In this document: positions 10,430 through 20,700 of the stretch, one piece after another
Numbering within the stretch: the stretch's first letter is position 1
Layout of the letters: every line of letters begins with the position of its first letter
Source of the DNA: Ochotona curzoniae
Lineage: Eukaryota; Chordata; Mammalia; Lagomorpha; Ochotonidae
Assembly: GCF_017591425.1 (NCBI RefSeq)
Contig: NW_024464918.1
Span: 13,638,001-13,702,000, forward strand
Direction of reading: 5' to 3'
DNA: 64,000 nucleotides
Notes under the pieces: model-generated
The model's database searches: none
What the model was told of the DNA's origin: nothing
Seen by the model: the letters and a program-made list of their open reading frames with translations, nothing else
Position numbers and translations under genes: made by a program

Positions 10430-11454
10430 GTTTTCACTTTTACCATGTCAACATTGGAACATACTGATTCTCTGTTTATAATCCTGAGACTAGCTACTTG
10501 GAATAGATTTAAAATATTTGTGTATAGTCACAGCATTTTAAGAGGCCAAAAAACCCACCAATTTCTCACGAATGCTTGGAAAGATTTCTTCTCTGTGACT
10601 ACAAACATCTCATGTTCCCTCTTTGCCAAGAGGGAGAGGGTTTGAAGACAGATCTTTTTAACTAGTTGTAGAGAGTTTTCAACTTCGCCGTGGTTGAAAG
10701 TCGTTCTTAAACAAGTCTTATCTTGGTTGAAGTGCAGAAAATCTGGGAGTTTCATGGAAACGTGCCACAAGTGCTAACTTTGCTTTGAAGTTATGGCTGC
10801 ATTATTTGAATGACAACTGGTCACATTTCCTTTTTTGGGGGGAATTACACAGATTTAGGAATTGTCAATGTCTCAGGCAGTAATATGGAGACAGTGTCTC
10901 TGGGTAAAAGCCATCCACATGGATCTTTCATTCTGTTTCTTCTTCTGTGAGAATTTTCTTCTTTTTCTTTCAAAGAGAAAATTAAACACAAAAATGTTGT
11001 GTGTGCTTGAGGCTCATTCACTGCAATCTGAGAAGTGAGGTATTTGGCTGAGCCATTGAAGCTTCCATGACAGAGAAGTGCTTAGGATGTAGACACTAAA
11101 TTTTTCAGGTTGCGGACATTTTTTAGGAGTAGGTGAAAAGCACGCATAATGTACTCTGTGATCTGGCACATTGGGAATCTGAAGGTCCATTTGATCAAGT
11201 CAATGGCTTTTCCCAAACTGTGGTGAAAGCTCCAGTGTAGGCCTGTAACATGAGGTGAGGAGATACACAGACATTTGAATGTAGCAATTACATGCCTAAC
11301 TTTTACAGTAGCCTTCAGATTACTGACTTTCTATGTAGTTTCCCCTTAAAATAATTTTATTCAAGTGTTGTATGGTATTGATGTACGCATGATTGAATGG
11401 GAATAAGCTGAAATAGTTTGCACATTATTAGTGATTCTTATATTTATTCTTACG
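10430..11454. other. Unassigned noncoding sequence
   Basis: No exon or clear repeat. Overlapping open frames on both strands (10382-10645 +, 10528-10770 -) reflect a locally stop-poor stretch, not a recognisable protein. Confidence 0.5.
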
Positions 11455-11700
11455 CTTATTTGACATTTTAGGTACTGGGAATTTGGTAGTCAGCAATATA
11501 AACAAAGTCCCTGCCCTTGTGGAGCTCACATCCTATCCTAGGTGGAGAAGAAAAATAAATCTAACTATGATGTCAGGTAGTTGGTGTGATACTGAAAAAT
11601 TAAGCAGTTCAGGAACTAGCGTTGGGGTGAAGTGGCTGCTTTAGGGAAAGATGAAGAAAATTTCACTGAGAAGGCTGCATTTGATCAGAAGCCACCACAG
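11455..11700 (-). mobile_element. L2 3'-end fragment, antisense
   Basis: The + strand shows the antisense L2 3' end: 'ttaggtactgggaatttgg', 'aacaaagtccctgcccttgt', 'ggagctcacatcctatccta' and later 'tcactgagaaggctgcattt'. The order is collinear with the L2 consensus tail read in reverse. Confidence 0.8.
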
Positions 11701-14124
11701 ATTGAATTTAGTTAATTTTGTAAACATGCATTAGGGGTTTGACTCTGAAACATAAAAGCATATCTTTTTATTATGTGAGTATGGAATTGTTAATTAAAAT
11801 TTAATATACAGAGTACAATCATTGCCACATAAATAGGATACTTTGGGGACAGGGAAGAAAAAGAATGGCTGTCCTAAGTGATGGGAAATGAGTGCACAGA
11901 TGGTTTCCTGAATTGAATCTGTCATCAGGGGGAATAGGTGGACAGGGAAAGGCAATGACAGGAGAGAACTACATATGTGAAGGCATACGATACTCCTTGT
12001 GGATGACCCATTGTGGCTATTCATTATTCGTCACATGAAGAAATGACGTGAAGAGTGCTTTGATATCGCAGGAGTATCAGGGTGGAAGAGTGACAGGAGA
12101 GCCTAATGCAGGGTGAGCATAAGCCTTGAGCTAGATACTTCCAGGGGCTTTCAACTTTTTCCCAGGAACTTCGGGGATCCACTGGCAGGGTCTGTGAGAG
12201 GGCTGATGTGTTGCATACTCTTTATTCATAAACCTCTCTTGTGTCAGTTAGGGGGATAATTTTGGCTGTGATACACAAAAGTTCCAGGAAAACTAGGAAA
12301 GGTCTATTGGAGGGAGGCCAAAGAAGATCCAGAAAGGTGTAATGAGAAGTAAATGCTAGTGAGTCAACTGCATGTTGCAGAATGGGCATCACTGGGGAGT
12401 TTAAAGCAGCTTAATCTGTGCCTTTAGTGTGGAGTCAGGATTTTTGGAACAAAGGTAGAAGGAGGGTGAACAACTCTACATATGTGAATTAATAGCATTT
12501 AGAGAACTGAAACTGTAAAATCTAGAGTGCTAAACCATGCAGAATGTTGAGTGCCTATTGTAGGAGGAACTGAGTGTCCAACACCACTCAGAGATTTGGT
12601 TAAGAGGATATTGTGCCCGGACTAAATCTCAAGAAGTCACCAGGTTGCCTGTCTCCCAGTTGTTTGCCCTCAATGGTTGAGAGATCCATGGGCCACCTGG
12701 AACCTGCTTATCCTTCCAGATCCTGATAGTGTTCCTGGGACCCAGGAGTTCACTGTCTCCAACTACAGGGCCTTGAGTCAAGGCCCAACTTGATGGGGCA
12801 TACGGCAGTGAACTAATGTGTTTACCCTTGGAGTCTGAGGAGAGAGATTAGATGTGAGAGTCTGTGTGTTCAAGTATGCACATCTGTTCCTTGAGTTTTA
12901 GATCAGAGCCAGATGTGAAAGGAGAAGGGGAAAGGCACGGGGTGGGTGGTTGCCCTGTGCCGTCAGACTCTTCAGTGGAATTTGGAGAAGCTCAAGAATT
13001 CTGCCATCAAACTTGACCTTCCAGATTTTTATGAAGGAGTATTTGTTGAGATTAATTTAAGATTTGCTAGTTTGTTTTATACTTTTAAATATTTCAGCAT
13101 CTAATATGTGTGAGACTTGTTTTATCAGGATTGGGTATATCATAATTCTTTGCATTTTGCCTCTAATCCAGAAATAAAGTAGTTATAGTCAAAAAGTCTA
13201 GTTCCCATGAGGCTATGTAAGTGGAATTTTCAGAATATGAATACGTTTTGAAGAAATTATGCTAAAGTTTGCCTCATTTTCCATCTATATATCCCATGTC
13301 TATGGTCTTCCCTCAATCTAGTAAATAAATGCGTGTGTGGAATTGAATTAAATAGTACATGATAGATTTATATTTTAAAGACACTCAAGCCAGATTTGGA
13401 GAAAGAGAAAGTAGTCTTTCTCCCTGCATTTTTAGGCTTTACATTTTTTGATAACTCCCCAAATCCAAAAAAATCACCAATTTTGGGAGTTAACTTGTGG
13501 AGTAAAAGTTGAACTATTTCATAAAAATTAGGAAAAATTATTGCAAAACCATCACTAATTTACCAAGAAAATGTATTAAGAAATTATACGCTTGCAAGTT
13601 ACTTATAAAGTGCCAAAAGTATTTCTTGATCTGATTAAAACAATAACTACTTCCAGAAAAATTCCATGCTACATAAAAAGATCCAAGAAATCAGCATGAT
13701 CATCAGATTTACCCAATGAAAGAAAGGGCGTCGGAAGGAGTGAGTTCCAGATATGTTCTGTGTCATAGTCCTGAAAGCCATGAAGTCACCAGTAAATTAA
13801 AGTTGGATTTGAGATCCAGAAGCTGTGATGGCTGTTCATGTTCCGTGAGGCTGGAGGCCAGACTACCAGAGCAGGGCCGAGATCCTCAGGGGAGAGAATT
13901 GAGCCTTCCTCAGTGCTGCACTTGACCCTTCGTTGCACCCTTGGAAGCCAGTAGGTTTGACTAACATGTTTTTGGAGGACTGTTTACATCATGAGATAAA
14001 ATTGTGTTACATATCTCTGACTGAAGATGAGGTAATTTTTCTTAGTTCATAGTTTTAAGCAGCAGTTGCCCTACCCATAGGTGGAGTTGTACAAAATGCA
14101 CTGGGATGCAAAGCAGGAGGGAGC
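11701..14124. other. Noncoding sequence; possible unclassified repeat at 12590-12960
   Basis: No gene is recognised. At about 12153-12172 'caggggctttcaacttttt' resembles one end of a hAT relic without a matching partner end. The 12590-12960 section is GC-richer, rich in CCTGG/CCAGG words and unlike its flanks; it might be an old LTR or lagomorph repeat I do not know. 13020-13700 is AT-rich and unremarkable. Confidence 0.4.
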
Positions 14125-14290
14125 TAAGATTTTATTGTTCAGCTATCCTGTGCCAGGCATGGCACTAGGTTCTTTCTTAAGCTATTCAGTGAATACTTGC
14201 CACCACTCTGAAGGTTAGAAAGGTTAAGGAATATATCCAAACTCAATGAGCATGGCAGATAGAAGATCTGTGAGCCGTACTGCTTTCTGT
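14125..14290 (+). mobile_element. MIR, sense
   Basis: 'ctatcctgtgccaggcatgg', 'cactaggttctttcttaagc', 'ggttagaaaggttaagga', 'agatctgtgagccgtactgc' follow the MIR sense order, including the core region. Confidence 0.7.
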
Positions 14291-14707
14291 AAGGGGCCTG
14301 GTTCTGCTCTCTTTCCTGGATCTCACACTGGGGAATGTCCAGACTCTTCCATGCCTTGGTAAAGCGTTAGTCTCCTACTCTCAAAGCTCAGAGGGAACTT
14401 GGTGATTACAGTGTCCCAGAGCCCTTGTGATACCGACATATTGCTGCTGCATCTCTGGCAGCTCTAAACCAAGCCTAACAAGGATAGCCCAACCAGAAAT
14501 CTACTCTCTGTTTTCCCTCCAGTGAATATTTCACACTGATGCATTGTCTTTTGTTAAGAAAGCAAGAGACCAGGAAGGAATTAACACTTAGGCTCAAATG
14601 TCTTGATGCCATTAGAAAGAATCCAAGGAAAATGTATAATTGAGAAATACTGGAAAAAAGAAAAAAAAAATGTGACCTCTGGGGAAGTGCTTGGCATAAC
14701 ATTTACT
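14291..14707. other. Unassigned noncoding sequence
   Basis: Mixed-composition sequence with an A-rich patch near 14655-14670. No feature supported. Confidence 0.5.
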
Positions 14708-14980
14708 TAAAAAAATTTATTTATTTATTTAAAAGGTAGAGGGAGAGAATGTCTTCCATTTGCTGCTTCAACCCTCAAAGGAAGCCAGGAAACAAAAGCC
14801 AGGTCTTTTGTGGGGTTGGTTGGAATCCAAGTATTTGAGCCATCTTGTGCTGCCTTCCCAGACAGATTAACAAGAAGCTGGGTCAGAAATGAAGGGTTAG
14901 GGACCCAAAGCACTGCTTTGATATGGGATATGGATGTCCTCAGTGATGGCTTCACCAGATGGGTCACAACGCCCTTCCCC
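14708..14980 (-). mobile_element. Old CSINE copy, antisense
   Basis: Begins on the + strand with the antisense tail 'aaatttatttatttatttaa', followed by 'ggtagagggagagaatg', the 'tttgctgcttcaaccctcaaa' end, a diverged core, and the head 'gatatgggatatggatgtcc … cacaacgccc'. It resembles the older CSINE subfamily shared with rabbit. Diverged but complete in layout. Confidence 0.8.
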
Positions 14981-16010
14981 TGGGATCCCTCTTCTTCAGT
15001 TTCACCTCACTTGCTCCCCTTGTCCCAGCTCTTCCATTAAGGAGCAGATCTCTGAGAAAGACCTGGAGTATTCCTTATAGCTTGGCTAGGATGTAAGTTG
15101 GTGCATTATTGGACATATATAGGGATGCTGCATGGAAGGCCTGGCTTCTCATAGTGAATGGTGAACCCATCCGAGGCTCAGTGCTGTGTGGGAAAGCAGC
15201 AGACTCTAAGTGATGACTGAGTGCTCCTGTCATGCCAATGCTGTATTTCTGAAATGTTACCTACAAAATAACTTTTTCAAAATCAAAATAAACCAGAAGA
15301 ACATGACTTTCTAGTTAAGAAAATTTACTTGCTGGGAAAGCTAACCTTGAATTATTAGTTTGAATTTTCTAAAAAGCAAGATGAACTAGAAGAACCTTCT
15401 CATATGGCACTGTGTAGAGTGTAGAATTCTTGCCTGATGAAAACAGTCATACATAACCTTCTTGCCTTATTGGTTTCTCAAAACTATCAGCTTTTTTTTT
15501 CTTTTAGTTCTTTGGTATGTATGTAATGTAATGGTGTATTTGGGATTTTGAGGTAGAAATGACTTTCTGATAAAATAACTGCTCAAATGGTGAAATGTAA
15601 AATGGCATGGCATTCACTTTCACAATGACACATCAAGCTAATGTCATCATCAGGGTTAATGTCAGAATCTTACACCCAGAGTTCCAGGAAATACCCTACT
15701 TTTCTCAGAAGGAGCACGAGTGACAATCCAGTGTTGTCCCTAGCAGATTAGCATGTAATGTCCTACTCTCTTCACAGGTCACATCACTCTGTTGTGTATG
15801 CTTGTGTTTTCATAGCTCCCCATGATAAGACTCACATTTAGTTTTTATATGTTAAAAGATCCTTTGATTCTAAATCTAAGAATTGAAAGAGGCTAATGCA
15901 ATCTTATTGCCTGGGTTCGGGAAAGCTGCTCTGCATAATAACCATAGAATTTCAGGACATAGCTTGATAGTTGTCCTTGTTAAAAATTCTGTTGTGCTTT
16001 AGTATCTGTT
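14981..16010. other. Unassigned noncoding sequence
   Basis: Unique-looking DNA with a T-run at about 15492-15500. No RNA gene, exon or assignable repeat. Confidence 0.5.
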
Positions 16011-16033
16011 TAAGATTTATTTATTCTATTTGT

Positions 16034-16069
<36 letters not shown>

Positions 16070-16305
16070 AAGGAGACAGAGGAATCTGCATTTACTGGTT
16101 CACTCCCCCAAATGACCAGAACAGCCAGAAATGGGCTGGTCCTAAGCTGGAGCCTCTTACAGGAGGGTGCAGAGGCCTAAGGCTTTGGTCCATCCTCTGC
16201 TGCTTTCCCAGGTCATAAGCAGGGGGCTGGATCAGAAGTGGAGCAGTCAGAACATGAACCAGAGCTCATATTGATATTGGCCTACTATTCCACAGTACTA
16301 GCCCC
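16011..16305 (-). mobile_element. Old CSINE copy, antisense, with expanded GA tail
   Basis: 'taagatttatttattctatt' (antisense tail), then a (GA)n tract at 16039-16066, 'ctggttcactcccccaaatg', the 'aggcctaaggctttggtcc' core, 'cccaggtcataagcaggg' and a head ending 'ccacagtactagcccc'. The layout is complete. The GA tract is the normal CT-rich 3' part of the SINE, expanded. Confidence 0.85.
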
Positions 16306-16605
16306 TAGTCTCCTTATACTGTTCAAGTGTCCCATTTGGTTTTGATTGGTGGAAAATTACGAGGGATCTATCATTTAATTTGGTGGAATTAAGATGTAGT
16401 TCGTGGTCTCCCTCTAAGACCCACCCACGTGTAGGAAGCTGGGACAATGAGTCTATCCTATGAAGGGTGTATGTGGCTTTCCAAAATGAAAGATTTTGTA
16501 CCCAGCAAAAAAGGAGAGGAAAAAAAACTAAATAAGCTGACATTATCTGGGGTCATTACTCTTCAATGATGCAAAGGCTGAGGGAGACACTTGGAATAAG
16601 CTTAA

Positions 16606-16927
16606 TTTTTTTTTAAATAAAACATGTATTTATTCATTTGAAAGGTAGAGTGACAGTAAGAGAGAGGAAGGGAGACAAGAAGGATAGGGAGAGGAACAGA
16701 AAGGGATCTTCCACTTGTTGCTTCACTTGTTATATTCTTCCTGAAATTTCATCTGAGTTTCTCATGTGATTGGCAGGGGACCACAGATGTGGGTCAAGAT
16801 CTGTTGCCTTCCTAGGCACATTAGCAGGAGCTGGATCAGAAAAGGAGCAACGAAGACTCGAACCTACAGTCTGATATGGGAGGCAGGCATCCCATACAGT
16901 GACTTAATATTTTGTAGCACAATGCCC
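16606..16927 (-). mobile_element. Old CSINE copy, antisense
   Basis: Antisense tail 'aataaaacatgtatttatt', purine-rich block to about 16700, 'ccacttgttgcttcactt', a diverged core, 'aggagctggatcagaaaagg', 'cgaagactcgaacc' and a head ending 'tagcacaatgccc'. It lies 300 bp from the previous copy in the same orientation but is a separate insertion, because unique sequence separates the two. Confidence 0.82.
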
Positions 16928-19159
16928 ATCCTTCAGATTTCCTTTTCAGTCTTCTCTGCAATTGACCTAGAATTTGAGGTGTTAATTATGATTCATTTAA
17001 GCTTTAATCTCTTGGCTCTGATTATGACCGAAGCCTTAACTTGTTCCTGGGTTTTACTGTTGATTGATTATGAGTGTAGTTCTTGACTTAAGCTTGGAAG
17101 ACTAGAAATAGAGTGCCAATAGTAGTTGGTTTACATATTACAAGGTGCTTTCCCCTTATTTCATTTTAAATTCAGAGCAATCCCTGGAGGCTTATTGGTT
17201 GAGTGTGAATAGTTTGTTGCACAGGCAATGCAAGAAGATTCAGGTGTGGTTAAAGGATTGAAGTTTTGCTTGATGATGCCTACTTCCAAATATTTATTCT
17301 ACTGTTTTATCCACTAACTTTGGTATTTCCCATTACCATTGTTCTGTGAATAGAATTTTTTTTTAATCTCTATTTTCAGCTGGGAAACACTGAAACTTTA
17401 AGGAACTTTCCCCCCTGGTAATCCGTTGATTTAATAGTTGAGCCAGATAGCAAGTAGAGGCCTCCTTGTAGGTCACATTCAATCCCTAACAAGTCTAAAG
17501 GAAACAGCAGGGCTCTTAGTATAGCCTTTAGTGGATATAAATCCTATAAAGTTACATTTCAGCAGCAAAATAGACAAGCACTTTAATTGTGGTGTGAAAC
17601 ATGCAAAGTCTTACTTACAGAACATCTCATGATACTGTTCCCAGATATCTTTTTAAAGAATTTTTTAGTTACATGCAAAGGAACTGAAAATCAGGAATAT
17701 AATTGGTAAGAAATGTGAATCTTAAAAAAAAAAAATTACAATGACTTGATGAGATATATATTTTTCTCAGCATAAAAGAAAGAACATTCTGATCCAGAAA
17801 TGGTATGTAAGTAAATAAACTTTAATTGGTTTGACAATGCCCCTTTTCCTGGCAGTGCCAAGAATCCTAGTTTTATAATTGCACAGTTCTGGGCAGACAT
17901 GTGGTTTCCATTAAGAAAGACTTGTGATTGACTGAGTTCATGAGGCATGTCAGGAAAAACACATCAATGTCTTTATAAGAAGGGAAGAGAAATAGATCTG
18001 TATGCACAAGATATACATTCATAAATAGTTCTGAAATGCATACATTTCTTTAATTTTGATGAAAAAATCATTAGGGAAGCATTTGGGAATTTTCAGACCT
18101 CTGTTTCTAGGTGAACACAGCACAGTGGCTTGCTTGCATTTATGTTAAAGGGGATACTTTTTTTTAGACGATTTTATGTCAGAGTTCTGGAAGGAAAATG
18201 AGTAAATTCTTAGTTGAATAAGCTATTACTTTATTGGCTTAAGCACCCCACGCACCCTTTTTCATTTAAATGGTTTTACCATTAGCAAAAAAAAAATTTT
18301 TTTTTTTAAGATGTGTTCTCTTTTGCCCCACATGGTGGGCTAGGCAGGGGATGTGTTTGTATTGTCTCTAGGCTCCGCTCCTCCCGCAACTTTTTAAAGG
18401 TGAACTGAATTTTGGAAGGTTAGTAAATTGTTGATGGTCAAAAGCTTGTAAATGCTTTTAATTAAAAAATAAAATGTTTCCGAATCACTTGGGAAATGTG
18501 GACTAGGCAGACAGGGAAGGGTATTTTTGCCCTGACATTACAAATGCCAAAACTCCAGAGGTATATCACAGATAAAACCTGTGAAGTAGCTTGAACTTTA
18601 CATGCAGGAGTGTAAAGCTGGTGAGATTGGAGACGGGTGAATTTTCTCTAAGAATATTTTAGATCAAAACCTAATGACTTGCCTTAATCACCTAAAGTGA
18701 ATAAAATATTGAATAGTTTATTTTCTGCCTTTGCATAAATACTTTTAAGATGACAAACATTTTCAAGTCTGCCAAATGCTGTCATCTTTGGCAATGTTAA
18801 TATCTCAGCCTTGATATATTTTCCTGACAACAGAACAATTGTGTGTGTGTGTGTGTGTGTGTGTGCGCTGCTCTTTATTGAAAAACATTTCATTAAGAAG
18901 TAGTGACAAAACATGTGGTAGCATTTTAAAGAAGAATATTTTACAAAGGAATCTCTTGCACAAGTATGAGATATTTTTAATCTAAAAAATAAGCCATTGA
19001 CTTTGCTTATTCCTTGGAGTGTCTAGGCTGTTTTTATAAGTGATTCAGACATTTTTTAAAGCAACCATCTGGTATGCTTAAGTGGAAATGCAAAGTATTA
19101 TAGTCAGAAATTAATGAAACAATGGTTGATGATGACATTAGTAATAAAAATAACAATGA
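16928..19159. other. Unassigned noncoding sequence
   Basis: Mostly AT-rich DNA with A- and T-runs (17725-17737 A12-13; around 18287-18308 an A-run followed directly by a T-run). No coding or RNA gene evidence. Confidence 0.5.
18841..18866 (+). repeat. (GT)n microsatellite
   Basis: Twelve to thirteen GT units, ending 'gtgcgctg'. No SINE body adjoins it. Confidence 0.95.
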
Positions 19160-19263
19160 AAGATAATCAGTATTTACTGAGTGCTTATTGTGGCAGACAC
19201 TAGCTCTGTGGAATATATTTATGGTCTTATTACTGTTAGGATATTGGGATTATTAACTATTTT
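19160..19263 (+). mobile_element. MIR, sense, left part of a split copy
   Basis: 'gataatcagtatttactgag', 'gtgcttattgtggcagaca', 'tatggtcttattactgttag' follow the MIR 5' and central order. The copy is interrupted at about 19263 by a CSINE and resumes at 19585 with the next MIR segment. Confidence 0.75.
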
Positions 19264-19581
19264 TAAAAGATTTCACTTATTTTTATTGGAAAGTCAGATA
19301 TACATAGAGGAAGAGAGACAGAGAGGAAGATCTTCTGTCCGTTGATTCACTCCCCAAGTGGCTGCAACAGCCGATCTGAAGCCAGAAGCTAGGAGCCTCT
19401 TCCAGGTCTCCCACACAGGTGCAGGATCTCAAGGCTTTGGGCCATTCTCGATTGGTTTCCCAGGCCACAAGCATGGAGCTGGATGGGAAGTGGGGCTGCC
19501 AGGATTAGAACTGGTGCCCATATGGGATCCCGGCAAGTTCAAGGCAAGGACTTTTAGCCACTAGGCTACCGCACCGGGCCC
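19264..19581 (-). mobile_element. CSINE (pika-type), antisense, inserted into a MIR
   Basis: Full-length layout in antisense: tail 'cttatttttattgg', 'aagtcagatatacatagagg', 'agatcttctgtccgttgatt', 'cactccccaagtggctgcaa', core 'ggtgcaggatctcaaggctt', 'tttcccaggccacaagcatg', head '…tatgggatcccggcaagttc' and final 'gctaccgcaccgggcc'. Flanks 'ggattat-taa-ctatttta' (19247-19264) and 'ggattatctatttta' (19583-19597) look like a target-site duplication with a 3-base indel. The low divergence suggests a recent insertion. Confidence 0.92.
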
Positions 19582-19582
19582 T

Positions 19583-19685
19583 GGATTATCTATTTTACAG
19601 ATTGGGATATTAAGGTTTAATAGTAAATTATCCCAAGAACACACAGATAGTAAATAGTAAATCTGGGATTTACAACCTTCTTCCT
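19583..19685 (+). mobile_element. MIR, sense, right part of the split copy
   Basis: 'ttatctattttacagattgg', 'gaacacacagatagtaaata', 'aatctgggatttacaacctt' continue the MIR order from the segment ending at 19263, confirming that one MIR was split by the CSINE. Confidence 0.78.
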
Positions 19686-20024
19686 TCCTCAATGCATCTG
19701 TTATTCTGCCTGGAAATATCAGACATTAAGATATGTAGCAGATCCTGTGACTAGGGCTCAGTGTTGGGTTCCATTTGTAAAGTTCTCATTTACTTCGCTG
19801 GTTTTTGATATCATTTGGCCCATCAGTGCTAAGAAAAAGGGATGGATGCTCTGGAGAATAGCCCATGTTTTGAGTTCGATGATCTCTAATACAGAGGGTA
19901 GGAAACATAATGCCTTGCATATCTGTTATAAAAGGAATATAATTGTATTAGCCACATATTGATGGTTATTATGAAAAGGTGAAAGTACACATGCCTGCTC
20001 GTTTAATCCTACTTGAAATTCCCA

Positions 20025-20145
20025 CTAGGATTTGCAGTAGTTGAAGATAGACAAGGTTAAAGAGTAGGAGGTTCAGTTACCTGCTTATAATCACACAGCC
20101 AGTCTTTGCTTGAGTTAGGGCCAGAAACTAGACTTTCTGAATTAA
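20025..20145 (+). mobile_element. MIR fragment, sense
   Basis: 'gttcagttacctgcttataa', 'tcacacagccagtctttgct' and 'gggccagaaactagactttc' are the 3' core of MIR. The 5' half is eroded. Confidence 0.6.
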
Positions 20146-20173
20146 AATCCATTTTTTTATGGAATCATGTGGA

Positions 20174-20236
20174 AATACCATGTGGGACTTCTCACATGGT
20201 ATTGTAGTATTGTATTATTGCAAGATTGTATTATTG
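20174..20236. repeat. Tight inverted repeat followed by a 12 bp direct repeat
   Basis: AATACCATGTG (20174-20184) and CACATGGTATT (20193-20203) are exact reverse complements; a G·U and a G-C pair extend the stem to 13, leaving a 4-base loop. Directly after it, ATTGTATTATTG occurs twice (20209-20220 and 20225-20236), separated by 'caag'. At ~30 nt the hairpin is too short for a standard pre-miRNA. Origin unknown. Confidence 0.6.
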
Positions 20237-20289
20237 TCATTGCGTTGAAAGCCAGTCTTCATGTCATTATCCTTTGGTGTCACAGCCAT

Positions 20290-20700
20290 AGTCAGTCAGG
20301 CCTGTCTTACTGAATCACTTCCTTACTTGACTCTCTGCCTAAAATTGTTTCCGCTCCTAATCCATTCCTTCATCCTACACCCAGAAAGGCCTTCTTTCAA
20401 GACCTTCTTTATGTCTCTTGCCAGGGAAGAAACTTCAGCTAACTTCACAGAGGCAAGGGTGCTGAATGTTGTTCCAAGACCCTACTGACAGGAATAAAAG
20501 CCTGGTTTACCCAGGGTGTCCCTACAACTTGCTCCTTCTCCAGCAGAGGAATGCCATCATAGTGTCAAGGTGTTACTTGTTCAAGTATGTACTTTATGCT
20601 GTTCCACTTGCACTTGGCACCTCTAACACCTTGCCCTCATGTTTAGGATCATTCCCATTCTGTACGAATAGGTTCATATTTTGGTTCCTATTTGAAGCTT
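20290..20700 (+). mobile_element. L2 3'-end, sense
   Basis: 'cagtcaggcctgtcttactg' gives way to L2 landmarks: 'cagaaaggccttctttcaag', 'cttatgctgttccacttgca'-like block around 20590-20620, 'cttggcacctctaacacctt' and a trailing 'gaataggttcatattttgg'. A collinear but diverged copy of the L2 3' region. Confidence 0.65.

Noticed and set aside
16011..16927. Tandem duplication of one SINE
   Set aside because: The two copies differ in divergence and are separated by unique sequence, so they are independent insertions.
20174..20203. microRNA precursor
   Set aside because: The whole hairpin is 30 nt, too short for a Drosha/Dicer substrate, and the flanks do not extend the stem.
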